Shown: in pieces, positions 9,488 through 18,857 of the stretch | Position numbering within the stretch: position 1 is the stretch's first letter | How the letters are laid out: every line of letters starts with the position of its first letter | Assembly (NCBI GenBank): GCA_028819215.1 | Contig: JAPPMG010000096.1 | Location: 1 to 64,000 of the forward strand | Direction: 5' to 3' | Source of the DNA: Bryobacterales bacterium | GTDB taxonomy: Bacteria > Acidobacteriota > Terriglobia > Bryobacterales > UBA6623 | DNA length: 64,000 bases | The notes under the pieces: generated by a model | What the model saw: only the letters and a program-made list of their open reading frames with translations | The model's database searches: none | What the model was told of the DNA's origin: nothing | Position numbers and translations under genes: made by a program

Positions 9488-10869
9488 AGTGGCTCGAAGC
9501 CTGCGTGAACGTGTTCCGCGTCCCGGACCTGCGCAACCGGCTCCTGTTCACGCTGTCGATGCTGGCGGTCTACCGCGTGGGCGGGCACATCCCCACTCCC
9601 GGCGTGAATACCGAGGAGTTGCAGCGCATCTTCGAGGCCGCGCGCGGCACAGCCCTGGGCTTCCTCGACCTGTTCTCCGGGGGGCAGCTCAGCCAGCTGA
9701 CCATCTTCGCCCTCGGGATCATGCCGTACATCACGGCTTCGATTATCTTGCAGCTGCTGACCGTGGCGGTGCCCACGCTGGAGCGGCTGCAAAAGGAGGG
9801 CGAGCTGGGCCGGCGCAAGATCACGCAGTGGACGCGCTATCTGACGATCGGCATCAGCATCGTGCAATCCTTCGCGTACGCGCAGCTCGTGGTGCAGCAG
9901 GGCCTTGCCTACGACCCCGGCTGGGGCTTCCGCCTGATGACGATCCTGACGCTCACCACGGGGACGGCGTTCATCATGTGGCTGGGCGAGCAGATCACCG
10001 AGCGGGGCATTGGCAACGGCATGTCGCTGATCATCTTCGCGGGCATCGTGGTCGGCCTGCCCGGAGCGACCCAGAACATCTACGAGAACGTCTTCGTGAC
10101 GGGGCAGTGGAACGTGCTGGCAGCGGTGGTGATCGTGGTTGCGATGGTGCTCGTGGTGGGCTTCATCGTCTTCGTAGAGCGCGGCGAGCGCAGGATCCCG
10201 GTGCAGTACGCGCGGCGCGTGGTGGGCAGGCGCATGATGGGCGGGCAGTCCACGCACCTGCCGCTGAAGGTCAACGCCGGGGGCGTGATCCCGGTCATTT
10301 TCGCCTCGTCGATCCTGTCGCTGCCGCAGACGCTGACCTTGATGTTCACCGAGAGCCCGTTCTTGTCGCGGCTGCTGGAATCGGTGCGGCCGGGCGAGCC
10401 GCTGTACGAGCTGATCTACGTGGTTGGCATCGTCTTCTTCTGCTTCTTCTATGTTTCGATCATCTTCAATCCCAACGAGGTGGCCGACAACATGCGCAAG
10501 TACGGAGGGTTCATTCCGGGCATCCGTTCCGGCAAGCCGAGCGCCGAGCACATCAACGACATCCTGACCAAGCTGACCCTGGTCGGCGGGCTGTACCTGG
10601 CCACGATCTCGCTGATTCCGGATCTGATGCTGCACGGGGCGAAGATCCACCACTTGCCCCTGATCGGCAACTGGGCCGACGCGAACATGCCGCGGTGGCT
10701 GCTGGACGGGCTGAATGTCAACTTCTACTTCGGCGGCACTTCGCTGCTGATCGTCGTCGGCGTGGCGATGGACACGGTCAATCAGATCGAGTCGCAGCTG
10801 CTGATGCGTCACTACGAAGGTTTCACGCCGCGCGCGGGCAGGATCCGGGGGCGCCATTCGCTTGCCTAG
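9484..10869 (+). CDS. secY: Preprotein translocase subunit SecY
   Basis: A 461-residue polytopic membrane protein with about ten hydrophobic segments. It is the channel of the Sec translocon. Family marks are G-G-H-I-P-T-P-G-V in the plug region after the first helix, [14 protein letters not shown], and the cytoplasmic loop [15 protein letters not shown]. It lies directly after rplO with an ATGA overlap, the usual spc operon position. Confidence 0.98.
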   Translation: MKWLEACVNVFRVPDLRNRLLFTLSMLAVYRVGGHIPTPGVNTEELQRIFEAARGTALGFLDLFSGGQLSQLTIFALGIMPYITASIILQLLTVAVPTLERLQKEGELGRRKITQWTRYLTIGISIVQSFAYAQLVVQQGLAYDPGWGFRLMTILTLTTGTAFIMWLGEQITERGIGNGMSLIIFAGIVVGLPGATQNIYENVFVTGQWNVLAAVVIVVAMVLVVGFIVFVERGERRIPVQYARRVVGRRMMGGQSTHLPLKVNAGGVIPVIFASSILSLPQTLTLMFTESPFLSRLLESVRPGEPLYELIYVVGIVFFCFFYVSIIFNPNEVADNMRKYGGFIPGIRSGKPSAEHINDILTKLTLVGGLYLATISLIPDLMLHGAKIHHLPLIGNWADANMPRWLLDGLNVNFYFGGTSLLIVVGVAMDTVNQIESQLLMRHYEGFTPRAGRIRGRHSLA

Positions 10870-10910
10870 CGGGCGTTGCGCCCGGAGGGCGCGACGCGGA
10901 GAACTTGGCC

Positions 10911-11681
10911 ATGATCGTGCGCAAGAGTCCGATGGAGATCGAGCGGATGTACGCCAGCGGGCAACTCGTCGGCCGCGTGCTGGCAGCGCTGCGCGCCATG
11001 GTGCGGCCAGGCGTGACGACCATGGACTTGGAGGACAGGGCGGTCGCGATGATTCGCGAGGCTGGCGCCACCGCGGCCTTCAAGGGCTACTACGTGCCGG
11101 CCGCGCGCAAGAAGTTCCCGGCGGCCTTGTGCACGTCGGTGAATCATGAGGTCGTGCACGGCATCCCGTCGCGCAAGCGGGTGCTGCGCGAGGGCGATAT
11201 CGTCAAGGTTGACTGCGGCGTGCTGCTGGACGGCTACTATGGCGACTCGGCGACGACCATACCGGTCGGCTCCGTCTCGCGCGAGACGGAGCTCTTGCTG
11301 CGGATCACGTGCGAAGCCTTGGACCTAGCGATCGAGCAAATGGTCGAGGGGCGTCGCTTGTCCGATCTCAGCCACGCCGTGCAGGGACATGTCGAGGGCG
11401 CGGGATTCTCGATCGTGAAGGAGTTCGTGGGCCACGGCATCGGGCGCCAGTTGCACGAAGACCCGCAGGTGCCCAACCACGTAGACCCGAAGGTGCCGAA
11501 CCCGCGCCTGAGGGAGGGCATGGTACTGGCGATCGAGCCGATGGTCGCCGCCGGCGACGCGCGCACGCGGATCTTGCGGGACCGCTTCACGGCGGTCACC
11601 CGGGACGGTTCGAACGCCGCCCATTTCGAGCACTGCGTGGCTGTGACGGCGAACGGCCCGCGGTTGCTGACAGCGGTTTGA
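10911..11681 (+). CDS. map: Methionine aminopeptidase, type I
   Basis: A 256-residue enzyme that removes the initiator methionine. The metal-binding set is visible: the N-H-E-V-V-H-G-I-P histidine, the D-C-G-V and G-D-S-A aspartates, G-H-G-I-G-R-Q-L-H-E, and the A-I-E-P-M glutamate. The ATG at 10911 is chosen because the sequence aligns from MIVRKSPMEIERM; the open frame extends far upstream only because it shadows secY. adk, often between secY and map, is absent. Confidence 0.97.
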   Translation: MIVRKSPMEIERMYASGQLVGRVLAALRAMVRPGVTTMDLEDRAVAMIREAGATAAFKGYYVPAARKKFPAALCTSVNHEVVHGIPSRKRVLREGDIVKVDCGVLLDGYYGDSATTIPVGSVSRETELLLRITCEALDLAIEQMVEGRRLSDLSHAVQGHVEGAGFSIVKEFVGHGIGRQLHEDPQVPNHVDPKVPNPRLREGMVLAIEPMVAAGDARTRILRDRFTAVTRDGSNAAHFEHCVAVTANGPRLLTAV

Positions 11682-11701
11682 AGGATGGAACGCGGGCAAG
11701 C

Positions 11702-11947
11702 ATGGGCGCGAAGCGCGGAGCGAAGCAGGACGGCGGCGAGGCTGCGGAAGTCTCGGGCACGGTCTTGGAAGAGCTGCCGAGCCTGCTCTACCGCGTGCGG
11801 CTCGACAGCGGCCACACGGTGGCCGCGGCGGCGACCGGACGCTACCGGATGGACTTCCTCCGGCTGCTGCCGGGAAGTCGAGTGCGGCTGCGCCTGTCGC
11901 CGCGGGACGCGACTAGGGCGAGGATAGTAGGACGGGTGGAGCAATGA
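11702..11947 (+). CDS. infA: Translation initiation factor IF-1, divergent
   Basis: An 81-residue protein matching the IF-1 S1/OB fold: [16 protein letters not shown], then [12 protein letters not shown] and [11 protein letters not shown]. In most IF-1 proteins the central segment is close to H-I-S-G-K-M-R-M; here it is A-A-A-T-G-R-Y-R-M. The N-terminus carries about ten extra residues. Location between map and rpmJ is canonical. It is clearly homologous, but unusually diverged; another infA copy elsewhere is possible. Confidence 0.85.
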   Translation: MGAKRGAKQDGGEAAEVSGTVLEELPSLLYRVRLDSGHTVAAAATGRYRMDFLRLLPGSRVRLRLSPRDATRARIVGRVEQ

Positions 11948-12057
11948 AGGTACGGGCATCTGTGAAGAGGCTTTGCAAGGATTGCAAGATCATTCGGCGG
12001 CAGGGCGTCCTGCGGGTGATCTGCAGCAACCCCAGGCACAAGCAGCGCCAGGGCTGA
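11944..12057 (+). CDS. rpmJ: 50S ribosomal protein L36
   Basis: A 37-residue L36 reading [19 protein letters not shown] and ending N-P-R-H-K-Q-R-Q-G. It has the zinc ligand pattern C-x2-C, C and H of the C+ form (cysteines at 11, 14 and 27, histidine at 32). It overlaps the infA stop by four bases. It stabilises 23S rRNA near the peptidyl transferase centre. Confidence 0.96.
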   Translation: MKVRASVKRLCKDCKIIRRQGVLRVICSNPRHKQRQG

Positions 12058-12076
12058 GCTGGCGAGGAGAGCGAAC

Positions 12077-12457
12077 ATGGCGAGACTGGAAGGCGTCGAC
12101 ATCCCCGACAACAAGCGGGCGGAAGTGTCGCTGACATATCTGTACGGCATCGGGTTCACGCGGGCGCGCTCGCTGCTGCACCGTGCCGGCATCGACTTCG
12201 GCAAGCGCATGGGGGACTTGGATGACCGTGAGATCACCGCCCTGCGCAAGCTGCTGGAAGACGAGCAAGCGGTCGAGGGCGATCTGCGCAAGGAAGTGCA
12301 GCTCAACATCCGGCGCTTGATGGAGATTGGCTGCTACCGCGGCCTGCGGCATCGGCGCGGCCTGCCCGTCCGAGGCCAGCGGACGCATACCAACGCGCGC
12401 AGTCGCAAGGGCGCGCGGCGGGGTCAGATCGCCAACAAGAAGAAGGCGACCAAGTAG
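12077..12457 (+). CDS. rpsM: 30S ribosomal protein S13
   Basis: A 126-residue S13 with G-V-D-I-P-D-N-K-R, the L-T-Y-L-Y-G-I-G segment, and the C-terminal [18 protein letters not shown] block that contacts P-site tRNA. GGAGAG precedes the ATG. It opens the alpha operon section (rpsM-rpsK-rpsD-rpoA-rplQ). Confidence 0.97.
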   Translation: MARLEGVDIPDNKRAEVSLTYLYGIGFTRARSLLHRAGIDFGKRMGDLDDREITALRKLLEDEQAVEGDLRKEVQLNIRRLMEIGCYRGLRHRRGLPVRGQRTHTNARSRKGARRGQIANKKKATK

Positions 12458-12476
12458 GCGCTAGGGGAGTGGACTG

Positions 12477-12878
12477 ATGGCAAATCCGAAGGGCAAGGGC
12501 AAGAAGCGCTTCAAGAGCCGGCAGAAGAAGAACGTGCCGGTCGCGATCGTGCACGTCCAGGCGACGTTCAACAACACGATTGTCACCTTCACCGACTTGG
12601 AAGGGCGCACGATCTCGTGGTCGAGCGCCGGCTCGCTGGGCTTTCGCGGTTCCCAGAAGGGCACGCCGTTCGCCGCGCAGCAGGCCAGCCTGACGGCCGC
12701 CAACGCGGCCAAGGAACACGGCGTCGGCCGCGTGGCGGTGCGCGTGAAGGGGCCTGGCGGCGGCCGCGAATCGGCGATCCGCGCGCTTGCGACCGCGGGC
12801 ATCCAGGTCACGCACATCAAGGACGTGACTCCGATCCCGCACAACGGCTGCCGGCCGCCGAAGAAGCGCCGGGTCTGA
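12477..12878 (+). CDS. rpsK: 30S ribosomal protein S11
   Basis: A 133-residue S11. Signature blocks are [12 protein letters not shown], the [19 protein letters not shown] segment, and the C-terminal [16 protein letters not shown]11 forms part of the platform around the E site. The length is normal. Confidence 0.98.
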   Translation: MANPKGKGKKRFKSRQKKNVPVAIVHVQATFNNTIVTFTDLEGRTISWSSAGSLGFRGSQKGTPFAAQQASLTAANAAKEHGVGRVAVRVKGPGGGRESAIRALATAGIQVTHIKDVTPIPHNGCRPPKKRRV

Positions 12879-12894
12879 GGGCAGGGAGAATCGC

Positions 12895-13512
12895 ATGGCA
12901 CGAAACCGAGGGCCGGTCGTGCGCCGTTCGCGGCGCTTGGGCATGGCATTGGATCCGAAGTCGGAACGCTTGCTTGACAAGCGCCCGTATGCGCCGGGCC
13001 AGCACGGCAAGACGCAGCGCCCGCGCAAGATGCTCGGCTATGCCCTGCAGATGCAGGAGAAGCAGCGCGCGCGCTTCATGTATGATGTACTTGAGCGCCA
13101 GTTCCGCACGTACTACGAGCGTGCCGCCCGGCAGCCGGGCGTCGTGGGTGACAACCTGCTGACAATGCTGGAGCGGCGCTTGGACAACGTGGTATTCCGC
13201 ATGGGCTTCGCCGTTTCCCGGCGCCAGGCCCGGCAGATCGTCAACCACGGGCACGTGCAAGTTAATGGCGGCAAGGTTGACATCCCCTCGTATCAGGTGG
13301 CGGACGGCGATGTTGTCGAGATTCGCGAGCGGAGCCGGGAGCACGGCGGCATCCGGCTAGCCTTGGAGGCGCCGGTTTCGCCGTCTCTGCCGGCTTGGCT
13401 GGAGAGGGCGTCGGACGAGCTCCGCGGGCGCGTGCTCGCAGCGCCGTCCAAAGAGGACCTCGAGAACACGCAGATCAACGCGCAATTGATCGTCGAGTTG
13501 TATTCGCGGTAG
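12895..13512 (+). CDS. rpsD: 30S ribosomal protein S4
   Basis: A 205-residue S4 with the S4 RNA-binding motif in the middle ([29 protein letters not shown]). The N-terminal zinc cysteines found in some S4 proteins are absent, so this is the C-minus form. S4 initiates assembly of the 5' domain of 16S rRNA and is a proofreading protein. GGGAGA precedes the ATG. Confidence 0.97.
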   Translation: MARNRGPVVRRSRRLGMALDPKSERLLDKRPYAPGQHGKTQRPRKMLGYALQMQEKQRARFMYDVLERQFRTYYERAARQPGVVGDNLLTMLERRLDNVVFRMGFAVSRRQARQIVNHGHVQVNGGKVDIPSYQVADGDVVEIRERSREHGGIRLALEAPVSPSLPAWLERASDELRGRVLAAPSKEDLENTQINAQLIVELYSR

Positions 13513-13564
13513 CGCCTGGGCAATCCACGTCGCGAGCGCAGAGCAAGGGAGAGGCAGAGATCAG

Positions 13565-14560
13565 ATGTTGTGGAAAGGATTCCAGAAGCCGAAGCGCCTA
13601 GCGGTCAACTCGGACTCCCTCAAGGAGACGTACGGCAGCTTCAGCGCCCAGCCGTTCGAGCGGGGTTTCGGGACGACCATCGGCAATTCGCTCCGGCGGG
13701 CGCTGCTGAGCTCGATCGAGGGCGCGGCGATCACCGCGATTCGCATCGAGGGCGTTTCCCACGAGTTCAGCTCGATCCCGGGCGTTGTCGAGGATGCGTC
13801 GGACATCATCCTGAACCTGAAGCAGATCCCTCTGCAGCTGCACGGCGAGGGCGCGCGCACGATCCGGCTGCGCGTCACCGAGCCCGGCGACGTGACCAGC
13901 GGGGCGATCGAGGCCGACTCGGGCGTGGTGATCTTGGACCCGAACGTCCATATCGCCACGATCAACGACGAGGCCGTGCTGGATGTCGAGATGCGTGTTC
14001 GGATGGGGCGCGGATACGTCTCGGCTGAGAAGAACTACGAGGAGGATCTGGCGGTGGACTTTATTCCGATCGATTCGGTCCATTCGCCGGTGCATCGAGT
14101 CAAGTACGGAGTCGAGCAGGCGCGCCTCGGCCAGACGACTGACTTCGAGAAGCTGAACCTCGAGCTGTGGACCAACGGCGCGGTGACGCCGCAGGACGCG
14201 ATTGGCCTGGCGGCGAAGTTGCTGAAGGATCACATGCAGATTTTCATCAACTTCGAGGAGGATGCCGCGCTGGAGGACGTGCTGCCGGAGGCCGAGGGCG
14301 ATCTCACGGCTGAGCACTTCAACAAGTCGATCGAGGATCTCGAACTCTCGGTGCGTTCGTTCAACTGCCTGAAGAACGCCAACATCCAGACGATCGGGGA
14401 TCTGGTGGTGCGCACCGAGAGCGACATGATGCGCGTGAAGAATTTCGGCCGCAAGTCGCTGCTAGAGATCAGCGACATCCTGCAGTCGATGGGCTTGGAG
14501 TTCGGCATGTTGCAGGACGAGCGCGGACGGCTGGTTCCGCGGCAGTCCAGCGAAGGGTAG
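13565..14560 (+). CDS. rpoA: DNA-directed RNA polymerase subunit alpha
   Basis: A 331-residue alpha subunit. The N-terminal domain starts [12 protein letters not shown] and has the dimerisation block [21 protein letters not shown]. The C-terminal domain (about 255-315) has the helix-hairpin-helix-like fold with [14 protein letters not shown] and G-R-K-S-L-L-E-I that binds UP elements and activators. The gene sits in its standard place between rpsD and rplQ. Confidence 0.98.
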   Translation: MLWKGFQKPKRLAVNSDSLKETYGSFSAQPFERGFGTTIGNSLRRALLSSIEGAAITAIRIEGVSHEFSSIPGVVEDASDIILNLKQIPLQLHGEGARTIRLRVTEPGDVTSGAIEADSGVVILDPNVHIATINDEAVLDVEMRVRMGRGYVSAEKNYEEDLAVDFIPIDSVHSPVHRVKYGVEQARLGQTTDFEKLNLELWTNGAVTPQDAIGLAAKLLKDHMQIFINFEEDAALEDVLPEAEGDLTAEHFNKSIEDLELSVRSFNCLKNANIQTIGDLVVRTESDMMRVKNFGRKSLLEISDILQSMGLEFGMLQDERGRLVPRQSSEG

Positions 14561-14579
14561 AGAGCGGGGAGCCACGGCG

Positions 14580-15122
14580 ATGAGGCACAGGAAGGGCGGC
14601 TTCAAGCTGCAGCGCAACCCGTCGGCGCGACGGGCATTGCTGCGCGGCTTGACCACGAGCTTGATCTTGCACGAGCGGATCGAGACGACGGTCACGAAGG
14701 CGAAGGCGGTGCGGCCCAAGGTGGAACAGGTGATCACGTTGGCCAAGCGCGACACCCTGCACGCCCGGCGCCAGGCGGCCGCGTATCTGTTCGAGCCGAA
14801 GGCGGTGAAGAAGCTGTTCGACACAATCGGCCCGCGCTTCGCGGACCGCCAGGGCGGCTATACGCGCATCATGCGCCTAGGCACCAGGTCCGGCGACGGC
14901 GCCGAAACAGCCATTCTGGAGCTGCTCGGAGCCCAGTTAGAAAAGAAGGCCGAGACCAAGCGGCGGCGGCGAGAGTCGCGCATGAATCGCGAATCGGACG
15001 CGGCGGCCGAGACTGCGGCAGAGCCTGTCGAAGCAGCCGAAGCTGCGGCCGAGCCCGTCGAAACGGCCGAGGCTGCGCCGGACCCTCGAGAGTCCGGCGC
15101 CGAAGACAAACCCAGGGATTGA
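14580..15122 (+). CDS. rplQ: 50S ribosomal protein L17 with acidic alanine-rich tail
   Basis: A 180-residue L17. The first 120 residues are canonical ([22 protein letters not shown], then T-K-A-K-A-V-R-P and the Y-T-R-I-M-R-L block). The last 55-60 residues are a low-complexity tail built from imperfect repeats of A-A-E-P-V-E and A-E-A-A. Most bacterial L17 proteins end near 120 residues. The stop overlaps a TTG start of the next gene. Confidence 0.95.
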   Translation: MRHRKGGFKLQRNPSARRALLRGLTTSLILHERIETTVTKAKAVRPKVEQVITLAKRDTLHARRQAAAYLFEPKAVKKLFDTIGPRFADRQGGYTRIMRLGTRSGDGAETAILELLGAQLEKKAETKRRRRESRMNRESDAAAETAAEPVEAAEAAAEPVETAEAAPDPRESGAEDKPRD

Positions 15123-16201
15123 CGCCGTTGGCGCTATTGGGGACCTTCTCCTGGCGACTGCCAAGGGCGGGCGTAGCGCCCGCTGCACTCGCTTGCCTGC
15201 TGGCCTGGGCCGCCGCCTGCCAAGGGCCTGGCGGGGAGGAGCTCGTGGCCGAGGTTAACGGCGAGCGGATCACGTCCTCCGATCTTGACCGCTATCGCTG
15301 GTCGAAGTTGCCGGACGGCCAAGAGCTGACAGAGCAGCCCGACGCCAGCCAAGAGGCGTCGCAACGCTTCGTGCTGTTGCGCGAATTGATCGACCAGCGC
15401 ATGCTGGTGCAGCGCGCGGCGGAGATGGGCTTGGTCGCGACCGACGCGGAGGTCGACGCGGCCGTGGAACGCCACGTGGTCGAATATGGCACGCAAGCGG
15501 CCCTGGAAGGGTTTCTCGACGACAAGGGACTGTCGCTCGGCGACTTCCGGACGGAATTGCGCCACAGGCTGACCATCGAGCGGCTGATCCATGCCGAGAT
15601 CTCGTCCCGCGTGGAGGTCGGCGCAGACGAGATGCGGGAGTACTACGACAGCCACGAGAGCGCCTTTTCCGTGTACGAGGAGCAGATGCACTTAGCGCAG
15701 ATCCTTGTCTCCGCCTCGGCGGTGTCGCCGATACCGAACCTGCGCAATGATGACGCCACCGGACCCGATGCGGCGCGCGAGAAGATCGAGTGGATTCGCG
15801 AAGAGCTTGCAAGTGGGGCTGAGTTTGAAAAGATGGCGCGGGAGTATTCCGAAGACCCGACCTATGCCGCTACTGGGGGTGACATGGGTTTCATTCCGCA
15901 GTCGGCCCTGGAATCGACCGACATCCGCCTGAGACGCGAGATGGTCGCGCTGGAGCCAGGCGAATATTCGAAGATCGTGGAGATGGATGGCGAGTTCCGC
16001 ATCCTGCACCTGATCTCGATCGAGCCGGCCGGACAGCGCCCGTTTGACGACCAAGACGTGCAGCGCTCGATCCGGGCGGTGCTGATGAACCGCAAGGAGC
16101 AGGTGCTGCGGGCGGCTTTCTATGAGGTCGAGCGCAATCGAGCCACGATTCGAAACTATCTCGCCGAGCGGATCACGGCCGAGTACGGCGTGGCGAACTG
16201 A
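15119..16201 (+). CDS. Exported parvulin-type peptidyl-prolyl isomerase (SurA/PrsA-like)
   Basis: A 360-residue protein. An N-terminal hydrophobic segment ends in A-W-A-A-A-C-Q, a plausible lipoprotein signal. Then comes a SurA-N-like helical region ([12 protein letters not shown]) and a PPIC domain (L-A-Q-I-L-V-S, then E-Y-S-E-D-P-T and G-G-D-M-G-F-I-P). Such proteins help fold outer-membrane or exported proteins. The start is a TTG overlapping the rplQ stop by four bases, so it is read as the tail of the alpha operon. The exact start is uncertain. Confidence 0.85.
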   Translation: MTPLALLGTFSWRLPRAGVAPAALACLLAWAAACQGPGGEELVAEVNGERITSSDLDRYRWSKLPDGQELTEQPDASQEASQRFVLLRELIDQRMLVQRAAEMGLVATDAEVDAAVERHVVEYGTQAALEGFLDDKGLSLGDFRTELRHRLTIERLIHAEISSRVEVGADEMREYYDSHESAFSVYEEQMHLAQILVSASAVSPIPNLRNDDATGPDAAREKIEWIREELASGAEFEKMAREYSEDPTYAATGGDMGFIPQSALESTDIRLRREMVALEPGEYSKIVEMDGEFRILHLISIEPAGQRPFDDQDVQRSIRAVLMNRKEQVLRAAFYEVERNRATIRNYLAERITAEYGVAN

Positions 16202-16244
16202 GCTTCCGCAGCTGTCGCGGGAGCGTGATATACTCCCATCTCCG

Positions 16245-16832
16245 GTGCATGTCGCAGACGGCATTCTACCAGTCGCCGGCTGCGTCGCCGCGCATGTGGC
16301 GAGTTGTGCCTGGCTGGGCCTCAGTTGTCGCAAGGTCGAAGTCGCGGAGGCCTCCAAGATGGGGCTCGGCGCCGCGGCGGCGTTCGTTGTGTCGATGATT
16401 CAGTTCCCGGTCTTGGGTGTTCCGATGCACTTGGGCCTGTACGGGCTGCTGGGCATCGTGCTGGGGCGAAGGGCATTTCCGGTGCTGTATGCTAGCCTGC
16501 TGTTCCAAGCCCTGCTGCTCCAGCACGGAGGGCTGTTGTCGCTCGGCGTGAACGCCGTGAACATGGGTTCGGGCACCCTCATCGGCTGGGGGGCATGGCG
16601 GCTATCGCGAGTGCCGCCGCCCGCCCGCGCCGCAGCGGGGGGCTTTCTCGGAGCCATGGTCCCCGTGTTGCTGCTAGCGTGGGAGTTCAAGCTGGCGGAC
16701 TACGGGCGCGGCCTGTTCGCTGTAGCGGCAGTCCTGGCCGTCGTCGCCGTGCTGGAAGCGGCCGTGACACTCTTGGCGGTAGGGTTTTTCGGGCGCGTGA
16801 AGCCCGAGATCTTGCTGCCGCAGCAACAATGA
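16245..16832 (+). CDS. cbiM: ECF nickel/cobalt transporter substrate-specificity component (CbiM/NikM)
   Basis: A 195-residue membrane protein starting H-V-A-D-G-I-L-P after the initiator. The His-containing N-terminus is the metal ligand region in CbiM/NikM, and the family then has several hydrophobic helices, as here (P-M-H-L-G-L-Y-G-L-L-G-I, N-A-V-N-M-G). GTG at 16245 is chosen because it places the ligand histidine at position 2, as CbiM needs. It is 43 bases after the isomerase gene and overlaps the next gene by four bases. Confidence 0.85.
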   Translation: MHVADGILPVAGCVAAHVASCAWLGLSCRKVEVAEASKMGLGAAAAFVVSMIQFPVLGVPMHLGLYGLLGIVLGRRAFPVLYASLLFQALLLQHGGLLSLGVNAVNMGSGTLIGWGAWRLSRVPPPARAAAGGFLGAMVPVLLLAWEFKLADYGRGLFAVAAVLAVVAVLEAAVTLLAVGFFGRVKPEILLPQQQ

Positions 16833-17263
16833 GCGGTCGAATTGCCTCCATTGCGGCCTTAGCCCTCTTGCTTCCGGCAGGGTCAAGCGCCCATGGCCTC
16901 ACGGCTGAGATCATTCCCTCTGGGCGGGCTGTGAGTGTGAAATGCTCGTATACCAACGGCGATCCGGCCGAAGCAGAGGTATTGGTCAAGTCCCCGTCTG
17001 ACGCCACCAGCTACTTCGCGATCATTCGTACCGATCCGTCGGGAGTAGCGCACTTCGAGCCGGACGTTGCAGGACAGTGGAGCCTGACCGCGGACGATGG
17101 TTTGGGCCATCGCGCCAGCTTGGAGTTCAGCGTGGACGGCGAGGGTGTCGTGCAAAGCATTGACGGCGGAGCCTCTTCTCTGGTCCGCTACGCGCTGCTG
17201 GCGCTGGCCTGCACGGGCCTATTGGCCTGGTGGCTGCTGCTCAAGCGCAGGGCGGACGCATGA
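16829..17263 (+). CDS. Exported CbiL/NikL-like accessory subunit of the Ni/Co transporter
   Basis: A 144-residue protein with an N-terminal signal sequence (hydrophobic L-A-L-L-L-P-A-G-S-S-A before H-G), an Ig-like extracytoplasmic domain (T-D-P-S-G-V-A-H-F-E-P, G-Q-W-S-L-T) and a C-terminal membrane helix ending L-L-K-R-R. This is the layout of the NikL/CbiL-type third component in some ECF nickel systems. The family call rests on that layout and on the gene lying between cbiM and cbiQ, with four-base overlaps on both sides. Confidence 0.65.
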   Translation: MSGRIASIAALALLLPAGSSAHGLTAEIIPSGRAVSVKCSYTNGDPAEAEVLVKSPSDATSYFAIIRTDPSGVAHFEPDVAGQWSLTADDGLGHRASLEFSVDGEGVVQSIDGGASSLVRYALLALACTGLLAWWLLLKRRADA

Positions 17264-17970
17264 GGCCGTTCGACGCTGCCCTTGCGGCGCCTGCCTCGCC
17301 CCTCGCTCTGGCCGATCCCCTGGTCAAGCTGAGTGCGGCGCTGTGCGCGGTGCTGGTGATTTCGACCTTCCGGCCCGGCGTCGACTGGCGCTGCCTCGCG
17401 GCCATCGGGATTCTGGCCGCGCTGTGGCTGGCGGCGCGCGTGCCGGCACGGTACGTGGTCCGCCGGCTCTTGGTGGCGACACCGTTCATCGCGATGGCGG
17501 CGGCCCTGCCCCTTGCCGCCAGCCTGCCGCAGGGCGGGGCGGTATCCTTCGCGGTCGTGTGGAAGGCCTATTCGGCCATTCTGCTGCTCTCGCTACTGGC
17601 GGCAACCACGCCCGTCGAAGACATTGTCGACTCCTTGCGCAGACTGGGAGTGCCTAGGGGCTTCGCCTTGACAACCGTGCTGATGCACCGCTATCTGTTC
17701 GTGCTGCTCGAGGAATGGCGGGGAATCGCTCGGGCGCGCGAATGCCGGACTGGCGGCACGGTAAGGGTCGGTCGCGTTCGCATGTTTGCCAATCAGGTCG
17801 CGATGGTGTTCGTAAGGGGTTGGGACCGCTCCCAGCGGGTGGCACAAGCGTTGGTGACGCGGGGCTTCCAGGGAGATTTCCCACGCCCCGGACGGTCGCG
17901 GCCGCCTCTGAGCCAGATCGCTTGCGGCGTCGCGCTGCCGCTCGCGATCGGGCTGTTACGGATCGCGTAG
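17260..17970 (+). CDS. cbiQ: ECF nickel/cobalt transporter transmembrane component CbiQ
   Basis: A 236-residue membrane protein. It has several hydrophobic helices, the L-A-D-P-L-V-K-L-S N-terminal block and the cytoplasmic A-R-E-C-R-T-G-G segment, with W-D-R-S-Q-R-V-A-Q-A-L-V-T-R-G-F toward the end. These correspond to the coupling helices of T-components (A-R-G and R-G-motifs), which grip the ATPases. No CbiO-type ATPase gene follows: the next gene is on the other strand and overlaps this 3' end by 15 bases. Confidence 0.85.
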   Translation: MRPFDAALAAPASPLALADPLVKLSAALCAVLVISTFRPGVDWRCLAAIGILAALWLAARVPARYVVRRLLVATPFIAMAAALPLAASLPQGGAVSFAVVWKAYSAILLLSLLAATTPVEDIVDSLRRLGVPRGFALTTVLMHRYLFVLLEEWRGIARARECRTGGTVRVGRVRMFANQVAMVFVRGWDRSQRVAQALVTRGFQGDFPRPGRSRPPLSQIACGVALPLAIGLLRIA

Positions 17971-18777
17971 GTCCAAGCGGCGAGCCCAGATGTTGCGGTA
18001 GCGCACCGGGTTGCCGTGTGCCTGCAGCAGCACGCCCAGCTCCGCTTCGTGCGGAGTGTACTCGCTCGTCTTGCGGTGCCGCATGGGACCCATCATCTGC
18101 TTGCGGTGGTGCAGCAGCACGCCATTGTGGAACACGGTGACGAAAGCCGGCTTCTCCAACTTGTCGCCAGCGAAGCGGGGTGCCTCGAAGATGATGTCGT
18201 ATGCCTGCCACTCGCCTGGCTTGCGCGAGGCGTTGACCATTGGCGGGTATTGCCCGTAGATCGCTCCTGCCTGCCCGTCGGCGTAGCTGATGTTGTCGTA
18301 CGAATCTAGGACTTGGATCTCATAAAGTCCCATGATCAAGATGCCGCTGTTTCCGCGCTGTTGGCTATTTCCGCGTGGCTCGGCTGGAGCGGCCCACTCG
18401 ATATGCAGCTGCACGTCGCCGAACTCCTGCTTGGTGATGTGGCTGCCGGTGCCGGGCACGACCTCCATGTATCCGTTCTCGACCTTCCAAGTCGGCGCCG
18501 AAGTCTCGCCGCGCTTGCGCTCGAGCCAGTTCGACAAGTCTCCGCCATCGAAGAGCACGATCGCGTCCGATGGCGGCAGGCCCGGCTCGGACTGCGTGCT
18601 GGCCGTGCCGGGCTCGACTATGCGAGGCCTTGGCCTGGCGTCGTCATGCACGCGCCAGCGATCGCCGGGCAGGAACGGCGTGTCGGTATAGCCGGTCGGG
18701 GCCGGACGACCGTCGTTCTCGGCCGCCGTGGCCACGGCCAGCGCGCTGAACAGTGCTATGGCGATGCTTCTCTTCAT
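17956..18777 (-). CDS. Secreted DUF1080 protein (3-keto-disaccharide hydrolase-like)
   Basis: A 273-residue protein with a cleavable signal peptide (MKRSIAIALFSALAVATAA). The DUF1080 jelly-roll (LamG-like) fold shows in L-F-D-G-G-D-L-S-N-W, then W-K-V-E-N-G-Y-M-E-V, F-G-D-V-Q-L-H-I-E-W, and G-N-S-G-I-L-I-M-G-L-Y-E-I-Q-V-L-D-S-Y. DUF1080 proteins are common in Acidobacteria and Planctomycetes; characterised members act on 3-keto-glycosides. The substrate here is unknown. It converges on cbiQ. Confidence 0.85.
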   Translation of the reverse strand: MKRSIAIALFSALAVATAAENDGRPAPTGYTDTPFLPGDRWRVHDDARPRPRIVEPGTASTQSEPGLPPSDAIVLFDGGDLSNWLERKRGETSAPTWKVENGYMEVVPGTGSHITKQEFGDVQLHIEWAAPAEPRGNSQQRGNSGILIMGLYEIQVLDSYDNISYADGQAGAIYGQYPPMVNASRKPGEWQAYDIIFEAPRFAGDKLEKPAFVTVFHNGVLLHHRKQMMGPMRHRKTSEYTPHEAELGVLLQAHGNPVRYRNIWARRLDLRDP

Positions 18778-18813
18778 GGGAGCCTCTCAGAGACTACAGT
18801 ATTCCACAAGACT

Positions 18814-18837
18814 GACCGGGCCGAAGCATTCCCGGTC
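18814..18837. promoter_or_regulatory. Inverted repeat in a divergent promoter region
   Basis: Perfect 7-base arms GACCGGG (18814-18820) and CCCGGTC (18831-18837) flank a 10-base loop. It lies in the 80-base gap between the divergent DUF1080 gene (starts at 18777) and the DUF2007 gene (starts at 18858). It could be an operator or a chance hairpin; there is no further evidence. Confidence 0.25.
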
Positions 18838-18857
18838 TGATAGACTGCCTGAGTCTT

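Noticed and set aside
9154-10857. A 567-codon minus-strand open frame across secY
   Set aside because: Antisense shadow of secY; composition is rich in Arg, Gln, His and Asp as expected from reversed membrane-protein codons.
9489-10910. Open frame upstream of map making a 730-residue protein
   Set aside because: It overlaps secY in another frame. The methionine aminopeptidase aligns only from the ATG at 10911.
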